Source: Desulfocicer vacuolatum DSM 3385 (lineage in GTDB: Bacteria > Desulfobacterota > Desulfobacteria > Desulfobacterales > Desulfobacteraceae). From it: DNA of 64,000 nucleotides. A model generated the notes under the pieces. The model did not search any database. It had not been told where the DNA came from and saw only the letters and a program-made list of their open reading frames with translations. The stretch is taken from the NCBI RefSeq assembly GCF_900176365.1, contig NZ_FWXY01000016.1:1-64000 (forward strand), read 5' to 3'. Positions 9,688-17,365 of this stretch are shown here, in pieces; within the stretch, counting starts at the first letter, position 1; each line of letters begins with the position of its first letter. The position numbers were made by a program, and so were the translations under genes.

Positions 9688-11669
9688 ACCGAATGCCCCG
9701 CCCCATAAAGTGGATTTCCAGCCTTTTTTATATGGGACTCCTGACCGCAGGGTGCATTGTTATTATTCTATTTTTTTTCATCTTTTACGGATCAGAACGC
9801 CTCCCCAGAGTTCCCCACCCCCTGGCCCGCATCATTGAAACCCCTAAAACACAGATTTATGCAGCCACCGGAGAAAAACTCATTACCCTTGGCAAAAAAA
9901 AACCGGTCCCCCTTTCGCGCATTTCCCCCCATTTTATAAATGCCATTCTGGCAGTGGAAGACCATCGTTTCATGCGGCACAGCGGATTAAATAAATCAAG
10001 GACGTTAAAGGCCCTGTACATCACCTTGATACAGCCAGGCAAAATACAGGGCGCATCCACCATCACCCAGCAGCTGGCTAAGAATCTTTTCTTCAGTTTT
10101 AAACAGACCTATCTGAGAAAATTCAAGGAACTTCTGGTGGCTTTACAGATAGAGCACACCTTTTCCAAAGAAGAAATCCTCCACGCCTATGTGAACCAGA
10201 TTGCCTTTGGGGCCGGTGCCCAGGGAGTGGAACGGGCCGCCCGTGTTTTTTTTAATAAACCGGCATCGGATTTGACCCTGGCCGAAGCAACCCTTCTGGC
10301 AGGTCTTCCCCAATCCCCCACCCGCTACAACCCCCTCCGCCATTATGACCGGGCACTTAAACGAAGGGAAGTGGTGATTCGTCGCATGGTGGCCACAGGA
10401 TATCTCACCCGGAAAAAGGCACAACAGGTACTCCAGGAAAACCCTACGTTGTCAATCCGCCACAGAGATAGCGAAATCCACAGCTATTTTCTGGACACCG
10501 TCATTACCCGACTGATTCAACGATATGGCAAGGATGTGGTGTTTCACGGTGGCATCAGGGTCACCACCACACTGGACAGCGCCATGCAAAGGGCGGCCCG
10601 GGCATCGGTGACCAAGGGCATAGCTGCACTGGACGCCGATCCGGGAATAGACAATACGCCTGAAACAATCCCCCAGGCAGCCTTGGTGGCCGTTGATACG
10701 GATTCTGGAGCAGTAAAAGCCTTTATGGGGAAAAGGGAGTGTCTCCGATCACAGTTCAATGGAGCCGGATCCGAAAAATGTCAAGCCGGGTCCAGCTTTG
10801 CCCCATTTATTTATTATGCCGCCATGGAAAAATTAAATATCCACGGCGGCACAGAGGTGCGCGCCCCCAGGGAGGTGACCCCACCCTTTAAAAAGGAAAA
10901 AGTATTAAATACCGGGCACCTCCCCCGGGAGCACATGATTTTAAAACAGAGCATGACCGTTGCCGGGGACAGGATCGCTTTGCAATTACTGGAAAAAACA
11001 AGCCTGGACAGCGTCATCAGCACGGCCCGTATCTGCGGCATTAAAAGCCCCATCACCTCTTCCCATACCCGGGGAGTTTTCGCGGCACAGGTAACCCCTG
11101 AAGAAATGGCCTCTGCCTATGCCACCTTTGCATCGGGGGGGATTCAGCATGATCCTTTCTTTATCCGGCGTGTGGAGGATGCACAGGGAGATGTTATCTA
11201 CGAACATTTAATACAAAACAAAGAGGTATTGGATGCAGCCACTGCATTTCAAGTGGTGGACATGATGCAATGTGTTGTGGACAAAGGGCCAGCCCAACAG
11301 GTGAGACAACAAGGTTTTTTTCGTCCAGCTGCCGGACAGACAGGAACAGAAAAGGGAGATGATGATGCCTGGTTCACTGGATTCACACCGGAAATATGCA
11401 CCTCTGTGTGGATCGGATATGACACCGCCGGCAAAACAAAAACCCATGCACACAGCGCAACAACCTGCACTGCCGCCGCCGTTTCCATCTGGACGTCTTT
11501 TATGTCCCAGGCACTTGGAAATGAACCTGTAAGATCCTTTCGTATTCCTGACAACATCACTTTTAAAAGCGTGGATGCCCTCACGGGCTGCCCCCCGGCA
11601 ACCGGTGACACCGCCACTTTCGTTGTCCCCCTCAAACCTGACCAGACCATTTGCGGAGACACGCCATAA
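9684..11669 (+). CDS. Class A PBP-like protein: intact glycosyltransferase, degenerate transpeptidase
   Basis: A 661-residue bitopic protein with an N-terminal membrane helix (~residues 13-36). The GT51 glycosyltransferase domain is intact: catalytic E92 in EDHRFMRHSG, QGASTITQQLAKNL, RKFKELLVALQIE, and the LAGLPQSPTRYNP end motif. It should polymerise lipid II. The C-terminal penicillin-binding fold is recognisable, but all three active-site motifs are altered. SxxK is SSFA (S370 to A373, lysine lost), SxN is SMT (423-425), and KTG is QTG (552-554). Cross-linking activity is therefore unlikely, leaving a glycosyltransferase with a pseudo-transpeptidase. Coupled by overlapping start/stop codons to genes on both sides. 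Confidence 0.93.
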   Translation: MNRMPRPIKWISSLFYMGLLTAGCIVIILFFFIFYGSERLPRVPHPLARIIETPKTQIYAATGEKLITLGKKKPVPLSRISPHFINAILAVEDHRFMRHSGLNKSRTLKALYITLIQPGKIQGASTITQQLAKNLFFSFKQTYLRKFKELLVALQIEHTFSKEEILHAYVNQIAFGAGAQGVERAARVFFNKPASDLTLAEATLLAGLPQSPTRYNPLRHYDRALKRREVVIRRMVATGYLTRKKAQQVLQENPTLSIRHRDSEIHSYFLDTVITRLIQRYGKDVVFHGGIRVTTTLDSAMQRAARASVTKGIAALDADPGIDNTPETIPQAALVAVDTDSGAVKAFMGKRECLRSQFNGAGSEKCQAGSSFAPFIYYAAMEKLNIHGGTEVRAPREVTPPFKKEKVLNTGHLPREHMILKQSMTVAGDRIALQLLEKTSLDSVISTARICGIKSPITSSHTRGVFAAQVTPEEMASAYATFASGGIQHDPFFIRRVEDAQGDVIYEHLIQNKEVLDAATAFQVVDMMQCVVDKGPAQQVRQQGFFRPAAGQTGTEKGDDDAWFTGFTPEICTSVWIGYDTAGKTKTHAHSATTCTAAAVSIWTSFMSQALGNEPVRSFRIPDNITFKSVDALTGCPPATGDTATFVVPLKPDQTICGDTP

Positions 11670-12454
11670 TGCATTTTCTTTCCAAACATCTGGCCATCAG
11701 AATCTGGATAACAGCGCTGGCAGGCATCCCCCTCTCTTTTATAATGATCTCCCCCGTCAGCAAGGAGATTCCCCACCTTTCCCCCCCGGTGGTGTATGTG
11801 CTTATCATATGTCTTGTTTTCATCATAACAGGTGTTGGAATGAATTTCATGGCTTGTCAATTGATTAAAAACGCCATTCAAAATGCCCGAAAATATGAAC
11901 AAAACGGACAAAACAAGCAGTGCGAAAATCAATTAATAAAAGCGGTATCAATCTATAACAGTGCTTTTTTGCTACCCTGGAAAAAACAGAACACTGTGGA
12001 AAAACTCACCGGAGCCATGGCCCGTTTTTCCCTGACCCATGACCGTGCCACGCCATTGTTCATCAACGCCACAACACAATTTTTAAAATTTTGCCCCCAT
12101 GAAACCGATATTGCTGCCCAATGGTTAAAAAAAGAAGCCTTTTTTCTCCCCAATGATCCCGACTGTGACCGGGCTCTCACCCTTATTGCCCGGTCACAAA
12201 AAGACAATATCTCCATTCTTCCCCTGCTGCTGCATCGCTTTGTGAAAACCCGTCGATGTGATTTCCAGGCCCGGAATCTCTATACCTTATGTAAAAAGGT
12301 CCGCCTGCTGTCTCCATCCATGGAACAAAAAATCCTGACCATTGTTCCCGATGCTTTTACCGAATTCCCGGCTATGGATTCCTTAAACAGCATCCCGGTG
12401 CCTTCCGACGCCAAAAGCAATACCGCTTTTTCATCCCCATATCAACCCAAATAA
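11669..12454 (+). CDS. Membrane protein of unknown function, PBP operon
   Basis: A 261-residue protein with two hydrophobic segments near the N-terminus (IWITALAGIPLSFIMI and VVYVLIICLVFIITGVGM) and a helical, probably cytoplasmic C-terminal region of ~190 residues. No family is recognised. The ATG at 11669 shares its A with the stop codon of the PBP-like gene (TAATG), so it is the third coupled member of the unit; an upstream TTG at 11651 is less likely. The stop codon lies inside the left end of a dispersed repeat, suggesting the native C-terminus was replaced or trimmed by that insertion. Confidence 0.75.
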   Translation: MHFLSKHLAIRIWITALAGIPLSFIMISPVSKEIPHLSPPVVYVLIICLVFIITGVGMNFMACQLIKNAIQNARKYEQNGQNKQCENQLIKAVSIYNSAFLLPWKKQNTVEKLTGAMARFSLTHDRATPLFINATTQFLKFCPHETDIAAQWLKKEAFFLPNDPDCDRALTLIARSQKDNISILPLLLHRFVKTRRCDFQARNLYTLCKKVRLLSPSMEQKILTIVPDAFTEFPAMDSLNSIPVPSDAKSNTAFSSPYQPK

Positions 12455-12500
12455 CGGCCATGGTCAGACCTTTTTCTGATCTCGTTCTGCCCATAACGAA
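12450..12500 (+). repeat. Dispersed palindromic repeat, copy 4 (truncated)
   Basis: Reads AATAACGGCCATGGTCAGAC, then TTCTGATCTCGTTCTGCCCA; the right arm is missing. Its left end provides the TAA stop (12452-12454) of the upstream membrane-protein gene. Confidence 0.85.
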
Positions 12501-12504
12501 TGTT

Positions 12505-12600
12505 TAAAATGGTATGATGTGCCCCCGAGGGATAATGGGAGCGGCCCGGAGCCATAGACGGTCCAAGGGCAAACAGCCCAATGGCTCGAACCATCACCCA
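12505..12600 (-). repeat. Possible diverged copy of the second repeat family
   Basis: AAATGGTATGATGTGCCCCC, then CGGCCCGGAGCCATAGACGG, resembles the reverse complement of the elements at 19514-19685 and 36186-36342 (AAATGGTATCAT, GGCCGGAGCTGTAGACAGC). Similarity fades after about 60 bases. It directly follows a copy of the first repeat family, as the other copies also neighbour one. Confidence 0.5.
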
Positions 12601-12642
12601 TCAGGGTTCTGTTCAGGGGGATCAATAAAAAATAAAAAAGAT

Positions 12643-12671
12643 TTGACACGCTTTCCCTGGGCCTGTATAAA
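12643..12671 (+). promoter_or_regulatory. Sigma-70 promoter of the aroG leader
   Basis: TTGACA (12643-12648), a 17-base spacer and TATAAA (12666-12671): near-consensus. Transcription would begin about 20 bases before the leader-peptide start codon. Confidence 0.85.
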
Positions 12672-12698
12672 AATCATAACAACAAACTGGAGATAACA

Positions 12699-12773
12699 AT
12701 GAGTCAGAATTTTGCAGGCAGCTTTTATTATTTTTATAACTTCTATTTTAGGAGGCTGCCTGGGCTGTTCTGA
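12699..12773 (+). CDS. Phe/Tyr-rich leader peptide of aroG attenuator
   Basis: A 24-codon reading frame, ATG to TGA, preceded by TGGAGAT at good spacing. Residues 9-17 are FYYFYNFYF: eight of nine are Phe or Tyr, and the peptide carries seven Phe and four Tyr in total. It lies between a strong promoter and an intrinsic terminator directly before a DAHP synthase gene. This is the arrangement of pheA- or trp-type attenuation: ribosome stalling at these codons when charged tRNA-Phe or tRNA-Tyr is scarce would favour read-through. Codon bias, position and pairing segments together make chance unlikely. The frame contains no other plausible role. Confidence 0.85.
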   Translation: MSQNFAGSFYYFYNFYFRRLPGLF

Positions 12774-12800
12774 TTTAATTGATACATAATTAAAACATGA

Positions 12801-12835
12801 AAAGCCGCAGGCCAGACCCTGCGGCTTTTTTTGTT
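12801..12835 (+). terminator. Attenuator terminator before aroG
   Basis: A perfect 11-bp stem AAAGCCGCAGG/CCTGCGGCTTT (12801-12811 with 12818-12828), followed by a T tract. The leader also contains GCAGGCAGC (12714-12722) pairing with GCTGCCTG (12754-12761). An alternative pairing of GCCTGGGC (12757-12764) with GCCGCAGGC in the terminator's left arm (one bulge) would disrupt the terminator, i.e. an antiterminator. Confidence 0.88.
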
Positions 12836-12906
12836 TTCTTAAACCGCAGTTAAAACCCGGCCTCTGTCTATTTCATGTTTTCAACCCACCACAGGAGAAT
12901 GAAAAC

Positions 12907-13971
12907 ATGCAACGCACCTATGATGTTAACGTAGAAAATTTTCAACCCCTCATTACACCGGATGAATTCAAAGATGCATACCCCTTGAGCACGGAATCGG
13001 CAAAAACAATTCTGGAGGGCCGGGAGGAGATCAAACGCATCCTGTCAGGCAAAGACAACAGACGTCTTATCATCACCGGTCCCTGCTCTGTTCATGACGA
13101 AACCGCAGCCCTGGAATATGCTGAAAAATTGTGCAAACTCAGGGAAGAAGTCAAAGACACATTTGATATAATCATGCGGGTTTACTTTGAAAAGCCGCGC
13201 ACTTCCATTGGATGGAAAGGCCTCATCAATGACCCCTATATGGATGATTCCCGGGATTTGATGGAAGGATTGCGCCGGGCCAGAAAACTGCTGCTGGCCA
13301 TCACTGCCATGGGAATGCCAACGGCAACAGAAATGCTGGACCCCATTATTCCCCAGTACATCGCAGGCCTGGTGTGCTGGACAGCCATTGGTGCCAGAAC
13401 CACAGAATCCCAGACCCACCGGGAGATGTCCAGCGGTCTTTCCATGCCCGTGGGATTCAAGAACTGCACTGACGGCGCCTTGAGCACGGCCATAAACTCC
13501 ATGATTGCCGCCGCTGCTCCCCAGAGTTTTCTGGGCATTAACGAACATGGCCTGGTGAGCATTGTAAACACCAAGGGCAACCCATATGCCCACATTGTCT
13601 TAAGGGGCGGCAAACGACCCAACTACGACTCTGTGAGCATCCGGGAAGCTGTTGAAACCCTGAAACAAAAAAAACTTACCCAGGCCATTATTGTGGACTG
13701 TTCCCATGCCAACTCACATAAAAAATACCAACGCCAGCCCATTGTGTGGGAGGATGTGCTCAATCAGATACTCATGGACACGGACACCGGCCATGCCATC
13801 AAGGGACTCATGCTGGAAAGCAATCTATGCCAGGGAAGCCAAAGCATGGAGTGTGCCCCGGAGGATCTTACCTATGGGGTATCTGTCACCGACGAGTGTA
13901 TCTCCTGGGAAACCACAGAAGAATTAATAATGGGTGCCCACGAAAAAATTAAACAACACCAGGCAATGTAA
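12907..13971 (+). CDS. aroG: 3-deoxy-7-phosphoheptulonate (DAHP) synthase, AroF/G/H type
   Basis: A 354-residue class I DAHP synthase that condenses phosphoenolpyruvate and erythrose 4-phosphate, the first step of aromatic amino acid synthesis. Diagnostic stretches are ITGPCSVHD, RVYFEKPRTSIGWKGLINDP, GARTTESQTHREMSSGL, LRGGKRPNYDS, DCSHANSHKKY and the C-terminal D-E-C-I-S-W. It aligns over its whole length with the E. coli AroG family, including the N-terminal extension involved in allosteric feedback. The ATG at 12907 follows AGGAG. Expression should be set by the upstream leader-peptide attenuator, which points to Phe and Tyr as the controlling end products. Confidence 0.95.
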   Translation: MQRTYDVNVENFQPLITPDEFKDAYPLSTESAKTILEGREEIKRILSGKDNRRLIITGPCSVHDETAALEYAEKLCKLREEVKDTFDIIMRVYFEKPRTSIGWKGLINDPYMDDSRDLMEGLRRARKLLLAITAMGMPTATEMLDPIIPQYIAGLVCWTAIGARTTESQTHREMSSGLSMPVGFKNCTDGALSTAINSMIAAAAPQSFLGINEHGLVSIVNTKGNPYAHIVLRGGKRPNYDSVSIREAVETLKQKKLTQAIIVDCSHANSHKKYQRQPIVWEDVLNQILMDTDTGHAIKGLMLESNLCQGSQSMECAPEDLTYGVSVTDECISWETTEELIMGAHEKIKQHQAM

Positions 13972-13996
13972 AGAGGCCACCCAAAGGAAAATGTCC

Positions 13997-14737
13997 ATGT
14001 TGACACTAATCCCCGATGAGAATATTCACTGGTCCCCGGAACCGGACATCATTGTCCGGGCCAGACGGTTTTCCACCTTCCTCCTGAAAACCCTTAGGGA
14101 CCCCCATGGATTTCATGGGTTTGCCACCCGCCGGGCCGACCAATTTATTCCCGGGGATTTTATTTTTAACTTTCTTTCTCCAACGGAACTGGATACGGTT
14201 AACCGTTTTAAGAGCTTGAAAAAACAGGTGGAGTGGATGGCTGGAAGGCATCTGGTAAAAGAGATGGTGTGTGCTTCAGCCCCCAAAGGCACAAACCCAT
14301 GGGACATCACCATCTCATACCGGGATCAGGGGGCTCCGTTTCTGCCCCGGTATCCCGGGGTACAAATTTCCATCACCCACTCCGGCGATTATGCGGCAGT
14401 GGCCCTGTGTCACAATAAAAATAAAACCATGGGCCTGGACCTGGAAGAAATCGGGCCGGTTCCCGATGCCGGATTCATGAAACTTGCATTTACAAAAGCA
14501 GAAAGAGAATACATGGGAAATGATCCCATGAAAATTTTCAGGAGCTGGACCTTAAAAGAAGCCTTCTTGAAATATATTAAAAAGGGATTTAACGAAAGCC
14601 TGCACCAGGTGGAAATTTTACATGATGATATTTTATACAAAGGCACCAAGACCCGGGTGAAGCTGTTTTGTGCCACCATTGGTCCCGGGTATTCGATTTC
14701 ACTTGTCACGGACGAAAATCATGGGCCAGAGATTTAA
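13997..14737 (+). CDS. 4'-phosphopantetheinyl transferase, Sfp type
   Basis: A 246-residue enzyme that moves the phosphopantetheine arm of CoA onto carrier proteins. The C-terminal ACPS-superfamily signature is present: ITHSGDYAAVAL, then GLDLEE with Mg ligands D148 and E150, then WTLKEAFLKYIKKG with W184, K187, E188 and K192. The two-domain length is that of Sfp/EntD rather than the short AcpS type. The ATG at 13997 has AAAGGA at optimal distance; ATG at 13991 is an alternative. It follows aroG by 25 bases and may be read from the same transcript. No polyketide or peptide synthetase is nearby, so the carrier partner is unknown. Confidence 0.9.
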   Translation: MLTLIPDENIHWSPEPDIIVRARRFSTFLLKTLRDPHGFHGFATRRADQFIPGDFIFNFLSPTELDTVNRFKSLKKQVEWMAGRHLVKEMVCASAPKGTNPWDITISYRDQGAPFLPRYPGVQISITHSGDYAAVALCHNKNKTMGLDLEEIGPVPDAGFMKLAFTKAEREYMGNDPMKIFRSWTLKEAFLKYIKKGFNESLHQVEILHDDILYKGTKTRVKLFCATIGPGYSISLVTDENHGPEI

Positions 14738-14768
14738 AACCTGTCCACAATTTCAATTGCTACTCCAC

Positions 14769-14801
14769 AAAATGGGAGGCAGTACACCTGCCCCCCATTT
14801 T
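14769..14801. terminator. Bidirectional terminator between PPTase and efp
   Basis: Inverted repeat AAAATGGG-A-GGCAG / CTGCC-C-CCCATTTT with one A-C mismatch and a 5-base loop, ending in a T run on the plus strand and, because the stem begins with A residues, also a T run on the minus strand. It serves the convergent ends of both genes. Confidence 0.8.
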
Positions 14802-14817
14802 TCCCGAAACCATGGCG

Positions 14818-15381
14818 CTATTCGTTCACCCGCTCCACATACTCCTTGGTCCGTGTATCAATTTTTATGAGCTGCCCTTCCTCCACAAAGGGGGGGACCT
14901 GAATTTCAAATCCTGTTTCCAGTGTGGCGGGTTTGGTGTCCCCTGTTGCCGTATCTCCCTTGGCCCAGGGATCGGACTGTGTCACCCGTAAATTAATAAA
15001 ATTGGGCAGGGTCAGACCAATGGCTTTATCATTAAAGAATAACACCGTACACACAGTGTTTTCCTTCAAAATATCAATGACATCCTCCACCTGATCCGCC
15101 CCGAGGAATTCCTGCTCATAGGTGGTGGTATCCATGAAGCAATAACTGCCGGGCTCTGCATAAAGATACTCCATCTCCTTTTCTTCCAATGTCGCCTCTT
15201 CAAACTTATCCCCGGAACGAAAGGTTTTTTCAAACTGGGCACCGGTGATCATGTTTTTAAGTTTACATTTATAAAGGGCCTGGCCCTTTCCCGGTTTTTT
15301 AAACTGAAAATCCACAATAATATATGGATCACCGTCAATCTGAAATTTAAGTCCCTTTCTTAAATCGCTTGCATCATACAT
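14818..15381 (-). CDS. efp: Elongation factor P
   Basis: A 187-residue three-domain beta-barrel protein that rescues ribosomes stalled at polyproline. KKPGKGQALYKCKLKN marks the domain I loop; K32 at its tip is the position that is modified in many bacteria. The C-terminal OB domain ends in IKIDTRTKEYVERV, matching the canonical EF-P terminus. No EpmA, EpmB, EarP or YmfI homologue is in the window, so the modification type is unknown. The start ATG follows CAGGAGAA. Confidence 0.95.
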   Translation of the reverse strand: MYDASDLRKGLKFQIDGDPYIIVDFQFKKPGKGQALYKCKLKNMITGAQFEKTFRSGDKFEEATLEEKEMEYLYAEPGSYCFMDTTTYEQEFLGADQVEDVIDILKENTVCTVLFFNDKAIGLTLPNFINLRVTQSDPWAKGDTATGDTKPATLETGFEIQVPPFVEEGQLIKIDTRTKEYVERVNE

Positions 15382-15427
15382 TATTTTATTCTCCTGACGT
15401 TAACTTTTTAATGGCTGCTCATGGCCT

Positions 15428-15441
15428 TGTCTACATAGACA
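15428..15441. promoter_or_regulatory. Perfect palindrome upstream of efp
   Basis: TGTCTA-CA-TAGACA, a 14-base near-perfect dyad 47 bases upstream of the efp start and in the shared region with divergent guaA. It could be an operator; no regulator is recognised. Confidence 0.3.
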
Positions 15442-15642
15442 GCATCGCTAAAATGTTCTAATAAAACACATTCCCTTTAATTAGGCAATGCCATGATAAA
15501 AACAACTTGATTTTTTATTGCTTTTATATAAAAAATAGGATCACTATGCAAATTTAACCGATGCATGCCCATTTTTGAAAATTTTAAGCAGATGCATTCA
15601 CCAGAAAAAAACGACATACTAATTTCAGGAATATAATTTAAC

Positions 15643-17172
15643 ATGATACTTATTATTGACTTCGGCTCACAGTTCAATCAACTCATTGCCAGAAGGGTCC
15701 GGGAGCACGAGGTATATTGCCAGGTTGAACCCGCAGGGTTTGGCATTGACAAAATAAAGGCATTGAAACCGGAAGGCATCATTCTTTCAGGCGGTCCTTC
15801 CAGCATCTATGAGGAAAACAGCCCCACCATTGATGCTGACATATTCAAACTGGGAATTCCCATCCTGGGCATCTGTTACGGCATGCAGTTCATGGTTCAC
15901 ACCCTGGGGGGCAAAATAGCACGTTCCTCAAAGCGGGAATATGGTTTTGCAACCCTGAATATTTCAGACGAACAGAACCTGTTTTCAGGCATGGACAGCT
16001 CCCTTCAGTGCTGGATGAGTCATGGAGATTCCACAGAAAGTCTGCCCGGCACCTTCACTGTCACCGCATCAACCCAGAACACCCCCATTGCAGCCATTGC
16101 CGACACCAAAAACAATTTTTACGGATTACAATTTCACCCTGAAGTTGAACATACCCACCAGGGCAAGGAGATGATCCGAAATTTCATCATTGATATCTGT
16201 CATTGTGAGAAAAACTGGAACATGGAGTCCTTTGCCCACACAGCTGTCCAGGAAATTAAAGACGCTGTCCAGGACAAAAAAGTAATCATGGGACTTTCCG
16301 GCGGTGTGGACTCTTCTGTGGCCGCCCTCCTGATCCACAAGGCCATTGGAAAAAATCTGCATTGTATTTTTGTGGACAACGGGCTTTTGCGAAAAAACGA
16401 AAAAGAAGATCTCCAGGAAAGCCTCACCACCCACCTGGATTTAAACATTAAATTTGTGGATGCCCGGAAAATATTTCTGGATGCCCTGGAAGGTGTCACC
16501 GACCCTGAAGTAAAGCGAAAGGAGATCGGCAGACTCTTTATTGAAGTGTTTGACGCTGAAGCCAAAAAAATAGAGGGCGCTGACTTCCTGGGTCAGGGCA
16601 CCTTATATCCGGATATTATTGAGTCAAAATCTGCCTTTGGGGGCCCCACCTCCATCATCAAGTCCCACCACAATGTGGGTGGACTTCCTGAAAAAATGAA
16701 ATTAAAACTCATTGAGCCCCTTCAGCTTCTATTTAAGGATGAAGTGCGTCAACTGGGCCTGGAACTGGGTCTAAACGAAGATCTGGTTTGGCGACAACCC
16801 TTTCCCGGACCCGGACTTGCCATTCGAATAATGGGAGAGGTATCGGAAAAACGTCTGAACATACTCAAAGAAGCCGATGCCCTGATTCTGGAAGAGATCA
16901 GAGCCGCCGGTCTTTACCGGAAATTATGGCAATCCTTTGCCGTTTTACTTCCCATTAAAAGCGTGGGTGTAATGGGGGACAAAAGAACCTATGACAGCTG
17001 CATTGCCATCCGGGCGGTGAACAGCATCGATGCCATGACCGCTGACTGGGCAAGGCTGCCCCATGAACTGCTTGCCAGGATGTCCAATCGGATCATCAAT
17101 GAGGTGGACGGCGTGAACCGGGTGGTGTTTGACATCACTTCAAAACCCCCTGGAACCATTGAGTGGGAATAA
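15643..17172 (+). CDS. guaA: GMP synthase (glutamine-hydrolysing)
   Basis: A 509-residue bifunctional enzyme converting XMP to GMP. The N-terminal class I glutamine amidotransferase contains GICYGMQ (nucleophile cysteine) and QFHPEVEHT (catalytic histidine and glutamate). The ATP pyrophosphatase domain has the P-loop GLSGGVDSSVAAL. The C-terminal dimerisation domain ends in SKPPGTIEWE, the highly conserved terminus of the family. The ATG at 15643 begins MILIIDFGSQF. It stands alone: no guaB is adjacent. Two inverted copies of the dispersed repeat follow the stop codon and may act as its transcript end. Confidence 0.97.
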   Translation: MILIIDFGSQFNQLIARRVREHEVYCQVEPAGFGIDKIKALKPEGIILSGGPSSIYEENSPTIDADIFKLGIPILGICYGMQFMVHTLGGKIARSSKREYGFATLNISDEQNLFSGMDSSLQCWMSHGDSTESLPGTFTVTASTQNTPIAAIADTKNNFYGLQFHPEVEHTHQGKEMIRNFIIDICHCEKNWNMESFAHTAVQEIKDAVQDKKVIMGLSGGVDSSVAALLIHKAIGKNLHCIFVDNGLLRKNEKEDLQESLTTHLDLNIKFVDARKIFLDALEGVTDPEVKRKEIGRLFIEVFDAEAKKIEGADFLGQGTLYPDIIESKSAFGGPTSIIKSHHNVGGLPEKMKLKLIEPLQLLFKDEVRQLGLELGLNEDLVWRQPFPGPGLAIRIMGEVSEKRLNILKEADALILEEIRAAGLYRKLWQSFAVLLPIKSVGVMGDKRTYDSCIAIRAVNSIDAMTADWARLPHELLARMSNRIINEVDGVNRVVFDITSKPPGTIEWE

Positions 17173-17173
17173 C

Positions 17174-17313
17174 TGTTGAGGGCGGACCGGGATCAGAATA
17201 CGGTCTGCCCATGGCAGTTTATAAGAAATACTCCGAAAACTAAGGGAGTATTTCAGGCTTTGTTGTGGGCAGGCCGAGGTCAGAATAAGGTCTGCCCGTG
17301 GCAGTTATATGAA
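17174..17313 (-). repeat. Dispersed palindromic repeat, tandem pair (copies 5 and 6)
   Basis: Two copies on the minus strand. The first (17174-17223) has only the left and centre parts. The second (17224-17313) is complete and includes a perfect 10-bp stem GAAATACTCC/GGAGTATTTC (17225-17234 with 17245-17254). They fill most of the guaA to 17366 gap. Confidence 0.92.
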
Positions 17314-17365
17314 AAGATAACGTTCAATTGCCCAGAATAGATCTTGATTAAGGAGCCATATCATA

